Below, piece after piece: positions 14,255-23,881 of a stretch of 33,550 nt of DNA (positions are counted from its first letter, which is position 1; every line of letters begins with the position of its first letter). The DNA lies in the NCBI GenBank assembly GCA_019359675.1, contig JAHHGX010000037.1, positions 1 to 33,550 of the forward strand. The letters are read 5' to 3'. The notes below the pieces were generated by a model, which worked only from the letters and a program-made list of their open reading frames with translations, had not been told where the DNA came from and searched no databases. The DNA is from Calothrix sp. FI2-JRJ7. GTDB lineage: Bacteria > Cyanobacteriota > Cyanobacteriia > Cyanobacteriales > Nostocaceae. A program made the translations under genes and the position numbers.

Positions 14255-17233
14255 GTGGTTTTACAAGCACAAACAAGCAATTACGAGACTAAAACTCAAG
14301 AAATTGCTAAACAGCTTCTCGCAGCTACCCAAGAAAATCGTTCATTTTTGGCAAATCTCCGCGACCAGATGCGCTGGGATGATAAATTGCTAGCTTGGGC
14401 AATGAGTAATCCCGGTTTACGGGTGCAGTTATTCCGTTTTATTGATACTCTACCTGCGTTACACGATAAATCTGAAATTGCCGCGCATTTACAGGAATAC
14501 CTTGGTGATGAGTCGGTAGAACTACCTGCGGCGCTCAAAGGCATGTTAAACTTTGCTAATCCCAATTCGGCGCCAGGTCAGTTAGCAGCAACTACAGTTA
14601 TTACAGCTACCGAAACATTAGCGCATAAGTATATTTCTGGTGAAAACACCAAGCAGGTGTTGAAAACCATTGAACGTTTGCGTAAAGATAAAATGGCGTT
14701 CACGGTAGATTTACTCGGTGAAGCTGTTATTACCGAAACTGAAGCAGTATCTTATCTTGAACGTTACATCGACTTGATGCAGCAGTTAACCGAAGCATCT
14801 AAGAGTTGGAGTAAAGTTCCATTAATCGACGAAGCTGATTCCGTACCAATACCCCAGGTACAAGTATCGGTAAAATTAACCGCGTTTTACTCGCAGTTTG
14901 ACCCGTTGGATGCTACGGGTAGTGAAGAAAAAGTTAGTGAGCGCATTAGAATTTTACTACGACGTGCAGCACAACTAGGCGCCTCTGTTCACTTTGATAT
15001 GGAACAGTACGCTTATAAGGATATAACTTTTAGTATCCTCAAGAAAATTTTGATGGAAGATGAGTTTTGCACCCGAACTGATGTTGGGATGACGGTTCAA
15101 GCTTACCTTCGTGACAGTGAGCAAGATGCACGTGATTTAATTGCTTGGGCAAAACAGCGAGGATATCCGGTTACAATTCGTTTAGTTAAAGGCGCCTATT
15201 GGGATCAAGAAACGATAAAGTCGATGCAAAAGCATTGGCAACAACCAGTTTACAACGATAAAGCTGCAACCGATGCCAATTTTGAAGCAATAACTCAGTT
15301 ACTGCTCGAAAATCATCAATATATATATGCTGCTATCGGTAGTCATAACGTTCGCTCACTTTCCCGTGCCATAGCTATTGCCGAAAATTTAAATGTAAAC
15401 AAACGCAGCTTTGAAATGCAGGTTCTTTACGGGATGGGAGATAAAATCGCCAAACCCCTCGCTGATAAAGGCTATAGAGTACGAGTGTATTGTCCTTATG
15501 GTGAATTACTGCCTGGAATGGCGTATTTAATTCGTAGGTTACTAGAAAACACTGCGAATAGTTCGTTTTTACGCCAAAACATGGAAAACCGTCCAGCAGA
15601 GGAATTATTAGCGGCGCCTAAAGTTAATCTAGAAAAAGACACAATACATAATACCAACACAAACGGGTTTGTTGGCGCCGCAGATACAGATTATTCTCTT
15701 GTAGATACCAGACAACGTGCGTCATCGGATTTAACTAAAGTCAAAAACAACCTTGGAAAAACTTATTTACCTTTAATTAACGGTGAGTACGTGCAAACCG
15801 ACGAAGTTGTTGACTCGATAAACCCATCGAATAAAAGCGAAGTTGTTGGTAAAATTGGACTTGCCAGCGTTGAACAAGCTGAAGATGCAATGAAAGCTGC
15901 CGCAAATGCATTTAAAGTGTGGCGAAAAACAGCAGTAAGTGAGCGTGCAGCAATATTGCGGAAAGCAGCAGATTTAATGGAAAATCGGCGCCCAGAATTA
16001 TCAGCATGGATAGTCTTGGAAGTCGGTAAACCCGTTCGAGAAGCTGATGGTGAGGTTTCAGAAGCAATTGATTTCTGCCGCTACTACGCGCTAGAAATGG
16101 AGCGGTTAGATAAAGGTGTTAATTATGACATCGCAGGTGAAACAAATAGATATATCTATCAACCACGTGGTATTGCAGTAGTTATTTCACCGTGGAATTT
16201 TCCACTTGCCATTGCCGCAGGAATGACATTAGCTGCGCTAGTAGCAGGAAATTCAACCATACTCAAACCAGCAGAAACATCTTCAGTAATTGCTGCTAAA
16301 TTCGCCGAAATTATGGTTGAAGCAGGAATTCCTAAAGGTGTATTCCAATATTTACCTGGTAAAGGTTCTAAAGTTGGTGCCTATTTAGTCAATCATATGG
16401 GTACACACATCATTGCTTTTACTGGTTCACAAGAAGTCGGGTGTCGTATATACTCAGACGCTGCAATTGTAAAACCTGGGCAAAAGCACATGAAGCGTGT
16501 TATCGCTGAAATGGGGGGCAAAAACGCCATTATTATCGATGAAAGTGCCGACTTAGACGCAGCCGTCGTTGGTGTCGTACAATCAGCATTTGGTTATAGT
16601 GGACAAAAGTGTTCTGCTTGTTCACGAGTCATAGTCCTAGAACCTGTATACGAAACTTTTGTACAGCGGTTTGTTGAAGCCACAAAATCATTAAACATCG
16701 GCGCCGCAGAATTGCCAAGTACCCAAGTAGGCCCAGTCATCGACGCAAATGCTCAAGCGCGTATCCTAGAATATATCGAAAAAGGTAAAGCCGAATCGAA
16801 CATCGCACTAGAAATGCAGGCGCCGGATAATGGATACTACATAGGTCCCGTCATCTTTAAAGACGTACCTGCTAATGGTACTATTGCCCAACAAGAAATA
16901 TTTGGGCCAGTAGTAGCTGTTATTAAAGCCAAAGACTTCCAAGAAGCATTACAAATAGCCAACGGTACCGACTATGCTTTAACAGGTGGAATATACTCAC
17001 GTACACCCTCACATATTGAGCAAGCACAAACCGACTTTGAAGTAGGAAACTTATACATCAACCGCACCATTACAGGAGCAATAGTAGCAAGACAACCCTT
17101 CGGAGGATTCAAACTTTCTGGAGTTGGTTCCAAAGCAGGAGGCCCCGATTACCTATTACAATTTCTAGAACCAAAAACCGTAACCGAAAACATTCAACGT
17201 CAAGGTTTCGCACCAATAGAAGGAGCAGATTAA
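14255..17233 (+). CDS. putA: Bifunctional proline dehydrogenase / P5C dehydrogenase
   Basis: PutA oxidises proline to glutamate in two steps: an FAD-dependent PRODH barrel, then an NAD-dependent aldehyde dehydrogenase. The 992-residue protein has an N-terminal helical part, then the PRODH domain (about 85-440) with TIRLVKGAYWD and RVYCPYGELLPGMAYLIRRL. The ALDH domain (about 505-980) follows, with PWNFPLAIAAGM, FTGSQEVG, E752 in AEMGGKNA, catalytic C786 in GQKCSACSRV, and EIFGPVVAV. There is no DNA-binding N-terminal domain, so it is not an autorepressor. The start codon is GTG, chosen because the conserved protein begins MVLQ. A weak CTGGAG lies about 11 bases upstream. Confidence 0.94.
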   Translation: MVLQAQTSNYETKTQEIAKQLLAATQENRSFLANLRDQMRWDDKLLAWAMSNPGLRVQLFRFIDTLPALHDKSEIAAHLQEYLGDESVELPAALKGMLNFANPNSAPGQLAATTVITATETLAHKYISGENTKQVLKTIERLRKDKMAFTVDLLGEAVITETEAVSYLERYIDLMQQLTEASKSWSKVPLIDEADSVPIPQVQVSVKLTAFYSQFDPLDATGSEEKVSERIRILLRRAAQLGASVHFDMEQYAYKDITFSILKKILMEDEFCTRTDVGMTVQAYLRDSEQDARDLIAWAKQRGYPVTIRLVKGAYWDQETIKSMQKHWQQPVYNDKAATDANFEAITQLLLENHQYIYAAIGSHNVRSLSRAIAIAENLNVNKRSFEMQVLYGMGDKIAKPLADKGYRVRVYCPYGELLPGMAYLIRRLLENTANSSFLRQNMENRPAEELLAAPKVNLEKDTIHNTNTNGFVGAADTDYSLVDTRQRASSDLTKVKNNLGKTYLPLINGEYVQTDEVVDSINPSNKSEVVGKIGLASVEQAEDAMKAAANAFKVWRKTAVSERAAILRKAADLMENRRPELSAWIVLEVGKPVREADGEVSEAIDFCRYYALEMERLDKGVNYDIAGETNRYIYQPRGIAVVISPWNFPLAIAAGMTLAALVAGNSTILKPAETSSVIAAKFAEIMVEAGIPKGVFQYLPGKGSKVGAYLVNHMGTHIIAFTGSQEVGCRIYSDAAIVKPGQKHMKRVIAEMGGKNAIIIDESADLDAAVVGVVQSAFGYSGQKCSACSRVIVLEPVYETFVQRFVEATKSLNIGAAELPSTQVGPVIDANAQARILEYIEKGKAESNIALEMQAPDNGYYIGPVIFKDVPANGTIAQQEIFGPVVAVIKAKDFQEALQIANGTDYALTGGIYSRTPSHIEQAQTDFEVGNLYINRTITGAIVARQPFGGFKLSGVGSKAGGPDYLLQFLEPKTVTENIQRQGFAPIEGAD

Positions 17234-17253
17234 CAAACATCGCCATTACCGTA

Positions 17254-17307
17254 GGGGCGGGTTAACCCATATCCTCCAATAATACTAACATCTCCTTAAC
17301 CCGCCCC
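17254..17307. repeat. Long hairpin repeat GGGGCGGGTTAA
   Basis: GGGGCGGGTTAA (17254-17265) and TTAACCCGCCCC (17296-17307) are perfect complements. It is related to the repeat at 4118-4176. It lies 20 bases after the putA stop and about 45 before the next gene, and may end putA transcription. Confidence 0.7.
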
Positions 17308-17353
17308 CATCACAAGGCGGGTTTACAAACATATAACATCCCCTTCAGCACAA

Positions 17354-17791
17354 ATGACCAACATCATCATCAAACAAGCAAATTCCCCCAAAGAATTTGA
17401 AGCAATTCGTCAAATTAGAGAAATAGTGTTTCAAAAAGAACAGGGGGTTGACGCCAAATTAGATTTCGACGGTAAAGACGAAACTTCCGACCGATTAATT
17501 GCGTCATTGAACGGTAACTTTATCGGTACTGTTAGAATTCGATATTTAGGCACCAATCTTGCCAAAATCGAAAGATTAGCAGTATTAGAAACAGCACGAG
17601 GATACGGAATTGGGAAGAAACTAATGTTACACGCCCTCGATCTTATCAAGAGTAAAAATATACCTGAAGTTGTAATTCATGCTCAAGAATATATTAAAAC
17701 TTTGCATGAACAAATCGGATTTCAACAAGAAGGTCATGTCTTTGAAGAAGCGGGCATTCGTCATGTAAAAATGACAAAATTGCTCGAATAA
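17354..17791 (+). CDS. GNAT family N-acetyltransferase
   Basis: The 145-residue protein has the acetyl-CoA binding signature RGYGIG (82-87) followed by KKLMLHAL. It is preceded by the beta strands FIGTVRIRYL and KIERLAVL. The N-terminal FEAIRQIREIVFQKEQGV, with HEQIGFQQEGHVFEEAGI near the end, resembles the ElaA/YjcF-like subgroup. The substrate is unknown. No Shine-Dalgarno is clear. The glycosyltransferase start lies 23 bases downstream, so the two may be co-transcribed. Confidence 0.87.
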   Translation: MTNIIIKQANSPKEFEAIRQIREIVFQKEQGVDAKLDFDGKDETSDRLIASLNGNFIGTVRIRYLGTNLAKIERLAVLETARGYGIGKKLMLHALDLIKSKNIPEVVIHAQEYIKTLHEQIGFQQEGHVFEEAGIRHVKMTKLLE

Positions 17792-17814
17792 ATGTAATCA
17801 TCCTAGGTGATGCA

Positions 17815-20382
17815 GTGATTAAACGTTTTGTGATTCCTAGAAATGCCTTAATATTGGTAATTATTTGGGGTTTAGGTGCCATTTGTGACGGAGTATGGTT
17901 ATCATTAGACACCTCAATTCCAGGATGGGATCAATCTGAATATTTGACGGGAACGTTAAATTATTTGCGCGCATTACAAAATATTCATTTGGACAGTAGT
18001 GAATGGTGGCAAAGCTTCTGGCTACTTTCTTCTAAAATTCCACCGCTCACTTATATTATTACAGGCTTTACACAAATCATTTTCGGCGCCGGACAAGACC
18101 AAGCGATGCTAGTAATGCTGCTGTTTAGCGCAGTATTAATTGTTTCAGTATATAGTTTGGGTAAAGTATTATTTAATGCCACTATTGGACTTTGGGCTGC
18201 TGCTTTATGTCAACTTTTACCTGGACTATACAGACTCAGACTTCAATTTCTTCTAGATTACCCTGTTGCTGCGGCTGTTACTTTTTGTTTCTTTTGCTTG
18301 ACTTGGTGGAATCATCCATCAAAATCTGAGAAAGTAACTGTTTTATCGCTTGCTAAAAGCTGGTGTAAAGTCATTTTATTTGGCGCCTCACTCGGAATTG
18401 CATTATTAATCAAACAAACTGCACTATTATTTCTAATTGTTCCAATTATATGGGTAGTAATTGGCGCCTTACGTAAGCGTCAGTGGGGTAAATTAATCGA
18501 ATTAGTTGGTGGAATCTGGGTATCTAGCTTGATATTTGGTGGTTGGTATCGTACTAACTGGTTGATAATTTTGACAGCAGGTAAACGCGCAACTGTTGAC
18601 TCAGCACTCGCAGAAGGTGACCCACCATTAAATACGCTTCAAGCTTGGATTTTTTACTGGCAACAATTACCATATCAGGTATCACTACCTTTATTACTAG
18701 TACCGATATTCTGTTTATTACTTTACTGGGCAAGGTTTGCAGAAAAAAGTATTAAAGACTCGGAAAGGGAAAAAATAGGTTATTCGCTACGTTGGTTAAG
18801 TGTCTTTATAGTAGCTGGATATTTGCTGACTTCTTTAAACGTCAATAAAGATGAACGCTATATAGTACCTTATTTACCTGTACTATCTATATTTTTGGCA
18901 TATGGGTTGACGAGAACTCGAAGTATTTTAGGAAAGCGTATTCGTTGGGGAACTTTGGGTTTAGCAGTTTTACTAATGTTGTGTAATTTATTTCCTGTTG
19001 TTAGTACTTCAGTGCTAATTACAACTTTGAGTCCAAAGGGTAAATATCGTCCTGACTCCCAACCTCCATTACCCCATAAAGAAGTAATTGCAGAAATTAT
19101 CCGCACTGAACCATATTTACGTTCAACCTTGGGAGTGTTGCCTTCGACATCCGAAATAAACCAACATAATCTTAACTATTATGGCGCCTTAGCAAAATTT
19201 CAAGTATATGGGCGCCAAGTAGGAGTAAGAAAAAAACAAATAGAGCAAGATACTCGCTCCCTGACATGGTTTATTACAAAAACAGGTGAGCAAGGTTCTG
19301 TACCGTCATCACAAAAAGATATTGTTCAGGCAGTAGAAACATCACCAGACTTTGAACTGCACTCACAATGGCAGTTGAGTGACGGCAGTTTGCGACTATA
19401 TCATCGAAAATCTCCATCCGTCGAAGTCATATCGCGACCACTTGAATATTCATCGCTAGATATATATCGCGAAAAAAGTGTTGCTCCAGTTCCCGTAACT
19501 CTAACGAATGTAACGCTCCCTAAAACTGCTCCTCCTGGAGTGAGTGTACCAGTTACTTACAAATGGTCAGGTTCTTGGGACGAATTCAAAAACGGATTAG
19601 TATTACTGACTTGGCACAAGCAAGATAAAACCATCAATACAAATACAAGCTTTTCACATGACCATGCTTTAGGTATGGGAAATTTATATACAGCAGTGAA
19701 AAAACCCGAAGGTACTTTCCAAGTTATTGAGCGTACAGCAATGTTGCCACCAGCTGGTATTGAACCAGGTAATTACATTCTGCAAGCGACTTTCTTAAAT
19801 AGAATTTCTGGAGAAACTTATCCAATTTATACACCTGGTATTAATTTCAATATTGACCCCAACTCTCAAAGTACACAGGCACCTGAATTAGATTTAGTAA
19901 CACAACTAAATAATCTTTCAGCAAATTTACCTAAAGGTACTCAAGCAATAGAAAAAATCTTCGCTGAAGTTGCACGTATCAATCAATACGATCCCATACA
20001 AGATTACTTATCGCAAGCACGACTTGCTGCTGAGTATCGATTAGAGCATATAGGCGCCAATTCAGACTTAGCGTATTCAGTTGCCCTTGCGGACGTGCTA
20101 CAAAGAAGGGTAAAAGGCGCCATTTCATCTTTACAAAGGGTAACTCAAATCGACGCACAAAATCCATTTGCATGGGCATATCTAGCATTTGTACGTCTAT
20201 ATAATTGGCAACCGAAACAAGCAGAAGCAGCATTGAAACCAGCATTAGAAATGAATCCCAACCAACGCGAATTTAAAGCATTAGCAGGAGTCGCAGCACT
20301 TATGCGACTCAACATCATCAAAGCTTGGCAAGAATTAAGTAGGGTGCGTGACACTTACAACAATTCCCAAACGAAACGCTAA
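17815..20382 (+). CDS. GT39-like glycosyltransferase with a TPR-like C-terminal tail
   Basis: The 855-residue membrane protein has about ten hydrophobic segments in residues 1-400. The first extracytoplasmic loop contains WDQSEYLTGTLNY, an Asp-x-x-Glu-like pair as in GT39/ArnT-type enzymes that use lipid-linked sugars. Next come a long extracytoplasmic beta-rich segment (about 510-680) and a soluble C-terminal region with helical repeats, such as AISSLQRVTQIDAQNPFAWAY followed by WQPKQAEAALKPALEMNPNQ, that look like two or three TPR units. The start is GTG with AGGTGA six bases upstream. The last dozen codons lie within the left arm of a hairpin repeat at 20343-20401, so the C terminus is repeat-derived. 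The donor and target are unknown. Confidence 0.8.
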   Translation: MIKRFVIPRNALILVIIWGLGAICDGVWLSLDTSIPGWDQSEYLTGTLNYLRALQNIHLDSSEWWQSFWLLSSKIPPLTYIITGFTQIIFGAGQDQAMLVMLLFSAVLIVSVYSLGKVLFNATIGLWAAALCQLLPGLYRLRLQFLLDYPVAAAVTFCFFCLTWWNHPSKSEKVTVLSLAKSWCKVILFGASLGIALLIKQTALLFLIVPIIWVVIGALRKRQWGKLIELVGGIWVSSLIFGGWYRTNWLIILTAGKRATVDSALAEGDPPLNTLQAWIFYWQQLPYQVSLPLLLVPIFCLLLYWARFAEKSIKDSEREKIGYSLRWLSVFIVAGYLLTSLNVNKDERYIVPYLPVLSIFLAYGLTRTRSILGKRIRWGTLGLAVLLMLCNLFPVVSTSVLITTLSPKGKYRPDSQPPLPHKEVIAEIIRTEPYLRSTLGVLPSTSEINQHNLNYYGALAKFQVYGRQVGVRKKQIEQDTRSLTWFITKTGEQGSVPSSQKDIVQAVETSPDFELHSQWQLSDGSLRLYHRKSPSVEVISRPLEYSSLDIYREKSVAPVPVTLTNVTLPKTAPPGVSVPVTYKWSGSWDEFKNGLVLLTWHKQDKTINTNTSFSHDHALGMGNLYTAVKKPEGTFQVIERTAMLPPAGIEPGNYILQATFLNRISGETYPIYTPGINFNIDPNSQSTQAPELDLVTQLNNLSANLPKGTQAIEKIFAEVARINQYDPIQDYLSQARLAAEYRLEHIGANSDLAYSVALADVLQRRVKGAISSLQRVTQIDAQNPFAWAYLAFVRLYNWQPKQAEAALKPALEMNPNQREFKALAGVAALMRLNIIKAWQELSRVRDTYNNSQTKR

Positions 20383-20401
20383 TATAATAGTGTCACGCAC
20401 C
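20343..20401. repeat. Hairpin GGTGCGTGACACT
   Basis: GGTGCGTGACACT (20343-20355) and its perfect complement (20389-20401) form a 13-pair stem. The left arm and loop lie inside the 3' end of the glycosyltransferase gene, and the stop codon TAA is at 20380-20382. It borders the tandem array. Confidence 0.8.
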
Positions 20402-20528
20402 AACGCGACATTTATAATTGATGGCGCCATGTACCTACGCGATGTTTATAATTGATGGCGCCATGTACCTACGCGATGTTTATAATTGATGGTGCCATGT
20501 ACCTACGCGATGTTTATAATTGATGGTG
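20401..20528. repeat. 34-bp tandem repeat array (about 3.8 units)
   Basis: The units begin at 20401, 20435, 20469 and 20503 (last partial, 26 bases). Each carries CTACGCGATGTTTATAATTG then ATGGCGCCATGTAC. The first unit differs as CAACGCGACA. In units 1 and 2 the centre is the palindrome ATGGCGCCAT. In unit 3, and in the tail of unit 4, it is GGTG. There are no spacers, so this is not CRISPR. Confidence 0.9.
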
Positions 20529-20584
20529 CGTGAAAGCAGTTTATTTTGCGTTACGTTGATTGGTTGTAATAGCTTTCACGCACC
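20525..20584. repeat. Hairpin GGTGCGTGAAAGC
   Basis: GGTGCGTGAAAGC (20525-20537) and GCTTTCACGCACC (20572-20584) form a perfect 13-pair stem. It abuts the stop codon of the minus-strand histidine kinase gene (20585-20587). The GGTGCGTGA portion is shared with the stem at 20343-20401. Confidence 0.8.
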
Positions 20585-22579
20585 CTACAGATACTTAACT
20601 AGGACTGACTCTAATTCAAAAATACCGATAGGTTTGCTCAAACAGTCCATAGCACCTGCTTGTAAAAATCTTTCCCTATCCCCCATTTCCATTGGTGTCA
20701 TTACAACTACAGGAATTTCTTGTAAACCTTGCTGTCGCTTTAAACTTATTAGCAAATCAAGTCCGTTTACATCTCCAGGTAAATGCACATCAAGTAAAAT
20801 TAAATTGGGTTTAAATATATGAACTCGTGTAATAAATCTTTCTGCTGTCAGCATTAATTCGACTTCATAGCCTATTGTTTGTAAATAATCTTGCATTAAT
20901 ATAGCTGTATGCCCATCGTCTTCTACTAACAAAATACGTTTAACAGCTTGTTCTGAAGATGTATTTGGGTAAACATAATCTTTATGTGCTGAATCTGATT
21001 CCAATCTTACATCAGAAATTGAGTCATTTTGCACATTGCTTTGTTGTGGTTGTGCTGGTAGTAATAAAGTAAACCTACTTCCTACACCTAAAGTTGATTC
21101 TACCGTCAGGTCTCCACCATGTAAACGCGCTAGCTTTTGTGTTAATGCTAATCCTAAACCAGTACCTTCATACTGGCGATTAAGTTGATTATCTAGTTGT
21201 CTAAATGGTTCAAACAACGACTGAAAATTGCTAGGTTCTATACCTATACCAGTATCAGTAACAGTAAATGCAATTCCATGCTCTACTTGTTTGACTTCTA
21301 ATGATACTGTACCTTCTTGAGTAAACTTAATTGCATTTGTTAATAAGTTTAACAGCATTTGCTTGAGGCGCCGTTCATCTGCAAAACAAGTTTCTAAACC
21401 TGCTTCTATATTATCGGCAAGTTGTAATTTTTTAATATTAGCACTTTCTAACACCGTTGAAATAACGTTTCTGACAATATCGGGTATAGATATAGAAATC
21501 AACATCAATTCTTCTCTACCCGCTTCGACTTTCGACAAATCTAAAATATCATTAATTAACGCAAGCAAATGTTGACCGCTTGTATATATACAATTAATAT
21601 ACTCATGCTGTTTCTTATTTAATGTACCTACCACTTCTTGTTGAAGTAATTGTGATAACCCCATAATTGCATTTAAAGGAGTTCGTAACTCATGACTCAT
21701 CGTGGCTAAAAAAGCACTTTTTGCCTTACTTCCAGCTTCAGCAGCTTCTTTACTTTCTCTAAGCTTTAAGTCAGTTTTTTTGCGCTCTGTAACATCTTCA
21801 ACCATTGCCAGAAAAAAACTTGCTTCGTTCGTTGTCGTGTTAACTAAAGAAACATTAAGATGTGCCCAAACTAAGCGACCATCTTTATGTAAAAACTGTT
21901 GCTCCATTTCAAAGCGTTCTTGACTATTTGTAAACAATTGATAATTTAGCCCAGTTTCTGCCGTAATTTCTTCTTCGCAAATAAAATCTACTAATTGTTT
22001 GGAGCAAATTTCTTCGTAGTTATATCCTAATATGTGGCAAAGCGCGGGATTTACATCAATTATCCGTGCGTTCATATCTAATAAACCTATTCCAATCGAA
22101 GAACGGTCAAAAATAGCTCTTAACTGCGCTTCATTTTTAGATAAAAATTTTGATGATTTTGAAGAGCGTTGTTCAACAGCACGTAATAAACTACGTCGCA
22201 AAGATTGTGGAGTTATCTCACTTTTAATTAAATAATCATTTGCTCCTGCCGCAATTGCTGCTTGTAACACATTTTCATCATCCTTATTACTTATAACAAT
22301 AATTACTATATTTGTATTCAATCCATTTATTTGACCTATATAATCTAAATCAGAAATGTTATTTAAATATAAATCTAATATGACAGCATCAATATTTAAA
22401 TGCCTATTTTCTAATGTTGATAAAATGTTACTAAAATTATCGTCTTTGTCTATCATGTCTATGTAATTATTGGCGCCTGCTTGTTTTAGAATATCTTCCA
22501 ATATATTAGATTGGGTGCGAGAATCTTCAACGCAAGTAAACAATATTATCTTTATTGGTTGATACACCATGCTTTTCAC
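20585..22579 (-). CDS. Hybrid histidine kinase: REC-PAS-HisKA-HATPase-REC
   Basis: The 664-residue soluble kinase starts with a receiver domain (acid pair E18-D19, phosphoacceptor D69, K119). A PAS domain follows (about 150-270), ending in the VEDVTERKK signature. The HisKA domain carries H296 in SHELRTPLNAI. The HATPase_c domain has the N box (LLNLLTNAIKF), DTGIGI and GTGLGLAL. A C-terminal receiver follows, with D597 in LLDVHLPG and K649. All key phosphorelay residues look intact, and no membrane segment is present, so it likely takes a cytoplasmic input. The signal and output partner are unknown; no response regulator with DNA-binding domain lies nearby. M4 is an alternative start. It is convergent with the glycosyltransferase gene across the repeat array. 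Confidence 0.93.
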   Translation of the reverse strand: MKSMVYQPIKIILFTCVEDSRTQSNILEDILKQAGANNYIDMIDKDDNFSNILSTLENRHLNIDAVILDLYLNNISDLDYIGQINGLNTNIVIIVISNKDDENVLQAAIAAGANDYLIKSEITPQSLRRSLLRAVEQRSSKSSKFLSKNEAQLRAIFDRSSIGIGLLDMNARIIDVNPALCHILGYNYEEICSKQLVDFICEEEITAETGLNYQLFTNSQERFEMEQQFLHKDGRLVWAHLNVSLVNTTTNEASFFLAMVEDVTERKKTDLKLRESKEAAEAGSKAKSAFLATMSHELRTPLNAIMGLSQLLQQEVVGTLNKKQHEYINCIYTSGQHLLALINDILDLSKVEAGREELMLISISIPDIVRNVISTVLESANIKKLQLADNIEAGLETCFADERRLKQMLLNLLTNAIKFTQEGTVSLEVKQVEHGIAFTVTDTGIGIEPSNFQSLFEPFRQLDNQLNRQYEGTGLGLALTQKLARLHGGDLTVESTLGVGSRFTLLLPAQPQQSNVQNDSISDVRLESDSAHKDYVYPNTSSEQAVKRILLVEDDGHTAILMQDYLQTIGYEVELMLTAERFITRVHIFKPNLILLDVHLPGDVNGLDLLISLKRQQGLQEIPVVVMTPMEMGDRERFLQAGAMDCLSKPIGIFELESVLVKYL

Positions 22580-22903
22580 AAATGGAACAATAGTATAAAG
22601 TAATTTAGAGTTATATTAATAATTCTTCATTAAAATAATTTGTTAACCAACAGTTAGTATAAATAATTACATTAAAACTATACTGTATAAAAGCCACAAT
22701 AGTATGTAGTACAAAAAATACTTATAGTAAATTAGTAGCATAAAATATATTAAAACTTACTTAAAGAAACCCGGTTTCTAGGATTTTGATAGAATCGCGG
22801 CGCCACAGCTTGATATTTTTGAAGTAACATACCTGAAGAAAGATATACAAAAAATATAATTTTGCCACAATTAAATAAATAATAGTTGTCGTGGAGTGTT
22901 GCA
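22580..22903. other. Divergent AT-rich spacer
   Basis: The spacer separates the kinase gene (minus) from the BtuF-like gene (plus). It has a decayed repeat with GAAACCCGGTTTC at 22766-22778 and one GGCGCC at about 22799. No gene is seen. A GTGGAG ribosome site lies at 22891-22896. Confidence 0.45.
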
Positions 22904-23833
22904 ATGAAGGAAAGCGTTAGAATCGTATCGCTAATCCCTAGTGGTACAGAAATACTGGCTTCACTTGGACTTACAGATAAAATTGTTGGCAGATCCCACG
23001 AGTGCGACTATCCAGAAGAAGTGCAAAACCTTCCTGTTTGTACCCAAGCACGGCTAAATACGAATGCTCAGAGTCAAGAGATTCACTCAGAAGTCAATAA
23101 TTTGCTACAAAATGCTCTGAGTATTTACCAAATTAAGACAGATATTTTAGAAAAATTACAGCCTACTCACATTGTGACTCAAGACCAATGCGATGTTTGT
23201 GCTGTCAGTTTGAACGATGTAGAGAAAGCAGTTGCAAACTTAACCAACAGTCCACCAAAAATTATTTCGCTACAACCCAATGTTCTTAAAGATGTTTGGA
23301 CTGATATTGAAAATGTAGGACATGTGTTCGATGTCGATTCGCTCAAAGTTATTGAGAATTTAGAAGCGCGCGTCAAAATAGTTCAACAACGTACCAAAGG
23401 TCTTTCTGCGACTGAAGTATTACCAAGTGTCGCATGTATTGAATGGACAGACCCACTAATGGTAGCCGCAAACTGGATTCCTGAATTAGTTGAATTAGCT
23501 GGTGGAAGACCATTATTTGGTGTAACGGGTCAAGATTCTACTCAGCTAAAGTGGGAGAATTTAATAGGAAGTAACCCAGATATAGTTATTTTCATGCCCT
23601 GTGGATTTGATTTGAATCGAACTCGAACAGAAGCACAGTTACTTACAAGTCGTCCCGAGTGGGAAAAATTACACTGTGCAAAATCTGGAAGAGTATATAT
23701 TACAGATGGAAATGCTTACTTCAACCGTCCTGGTCCAAGGTTAGTTGAGTCGTTAGAAATTTTAGCTGAAATATTACACCCGGAAATATTCCAATATGGC
23801 TATAAAGGAAAAGCCTGGGATGTATTAGAGTAA
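22904..23833 (+). CDS. BtuF-like cobalamin-binding protein without signal peptide
   Basis: The 309-residue protein belongs to the periplasmic-binding-protein-2 fold used by BtuF and iron-siderophore binders. The landmarks RIVSLIPSGTEILASLG, RSHECDYP, HIVTQDQCDVCAVS and NAYFNRPGPRLVES are the pattern of the cyanobacterial cobalamin-binding protein family. It starts directly with the first strand and has no signal peptide or lipobox, so it is probably cytosolic and not a transporter component. No ABC transporter genes are adjacent. The ATG at 22904 is preferred over an upstream TTG because GTGGAG lies 7 bases before it. The DQCDVCAVS segment has two cysteines. Confidence 0.85.
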   Translation: MKESVRIVSLIPSGTEILASLGLTDKIVGRSHECDYPEEVQNLPVCTQARLNTNAQSQEIHSEVNNLLQNALSIYQIKTDILEKLQPTHIVTQDQCDVCAVSLNDVEKAVANLTNSPPKIISLQPNVLKDVWTDIENVGHVFDVDSLKVIENLEARVKIVQQRTKGLSATEVLPSVACIEWTDPLMVAANWIPELVELAGGRPLFGVTGQDSTQLKWENLIGSNPDIVIFMPCGFDLNRTRTEAQLLTSRPEWEKLHCAKSGRVYITDGNAYFNRPGPRLVESLEILAEILHPEIFQYGYKGKAWDVLE

Positions 23834-23843
23834 ATCTAACTCT

Positions 23844-23871
23844 GTTGGGTTTCGCTTACGCGAAAGCCAAC
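23844..23871. terminator. Hairpin between two convergent genes
   Basis: GTTGGGTTTCGC and GCGAAAGCCAAC pair over 12 positions with one mismatch around a TTAC loop. It starts 10 bases after the BtuF-like stop and ends 10 bases before the emfourin-like gene's stop, so it may act in both directions. No clear T run follows. Confidence 0.55.
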
Positions 23872-23881
23872 CTACTAATTT

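Noticed and set aside
14103-14393. 96-codon open frame overlapping the start of putA
   Set aside because: It overlaps the conserved N terminus of PutA by 139 bases in another frame, has no family features, and its first codons abut a repeat.
20401-20528. CRISPR array
   Set aside because: The 34-bp units are directly contiguous with no variable spacers.
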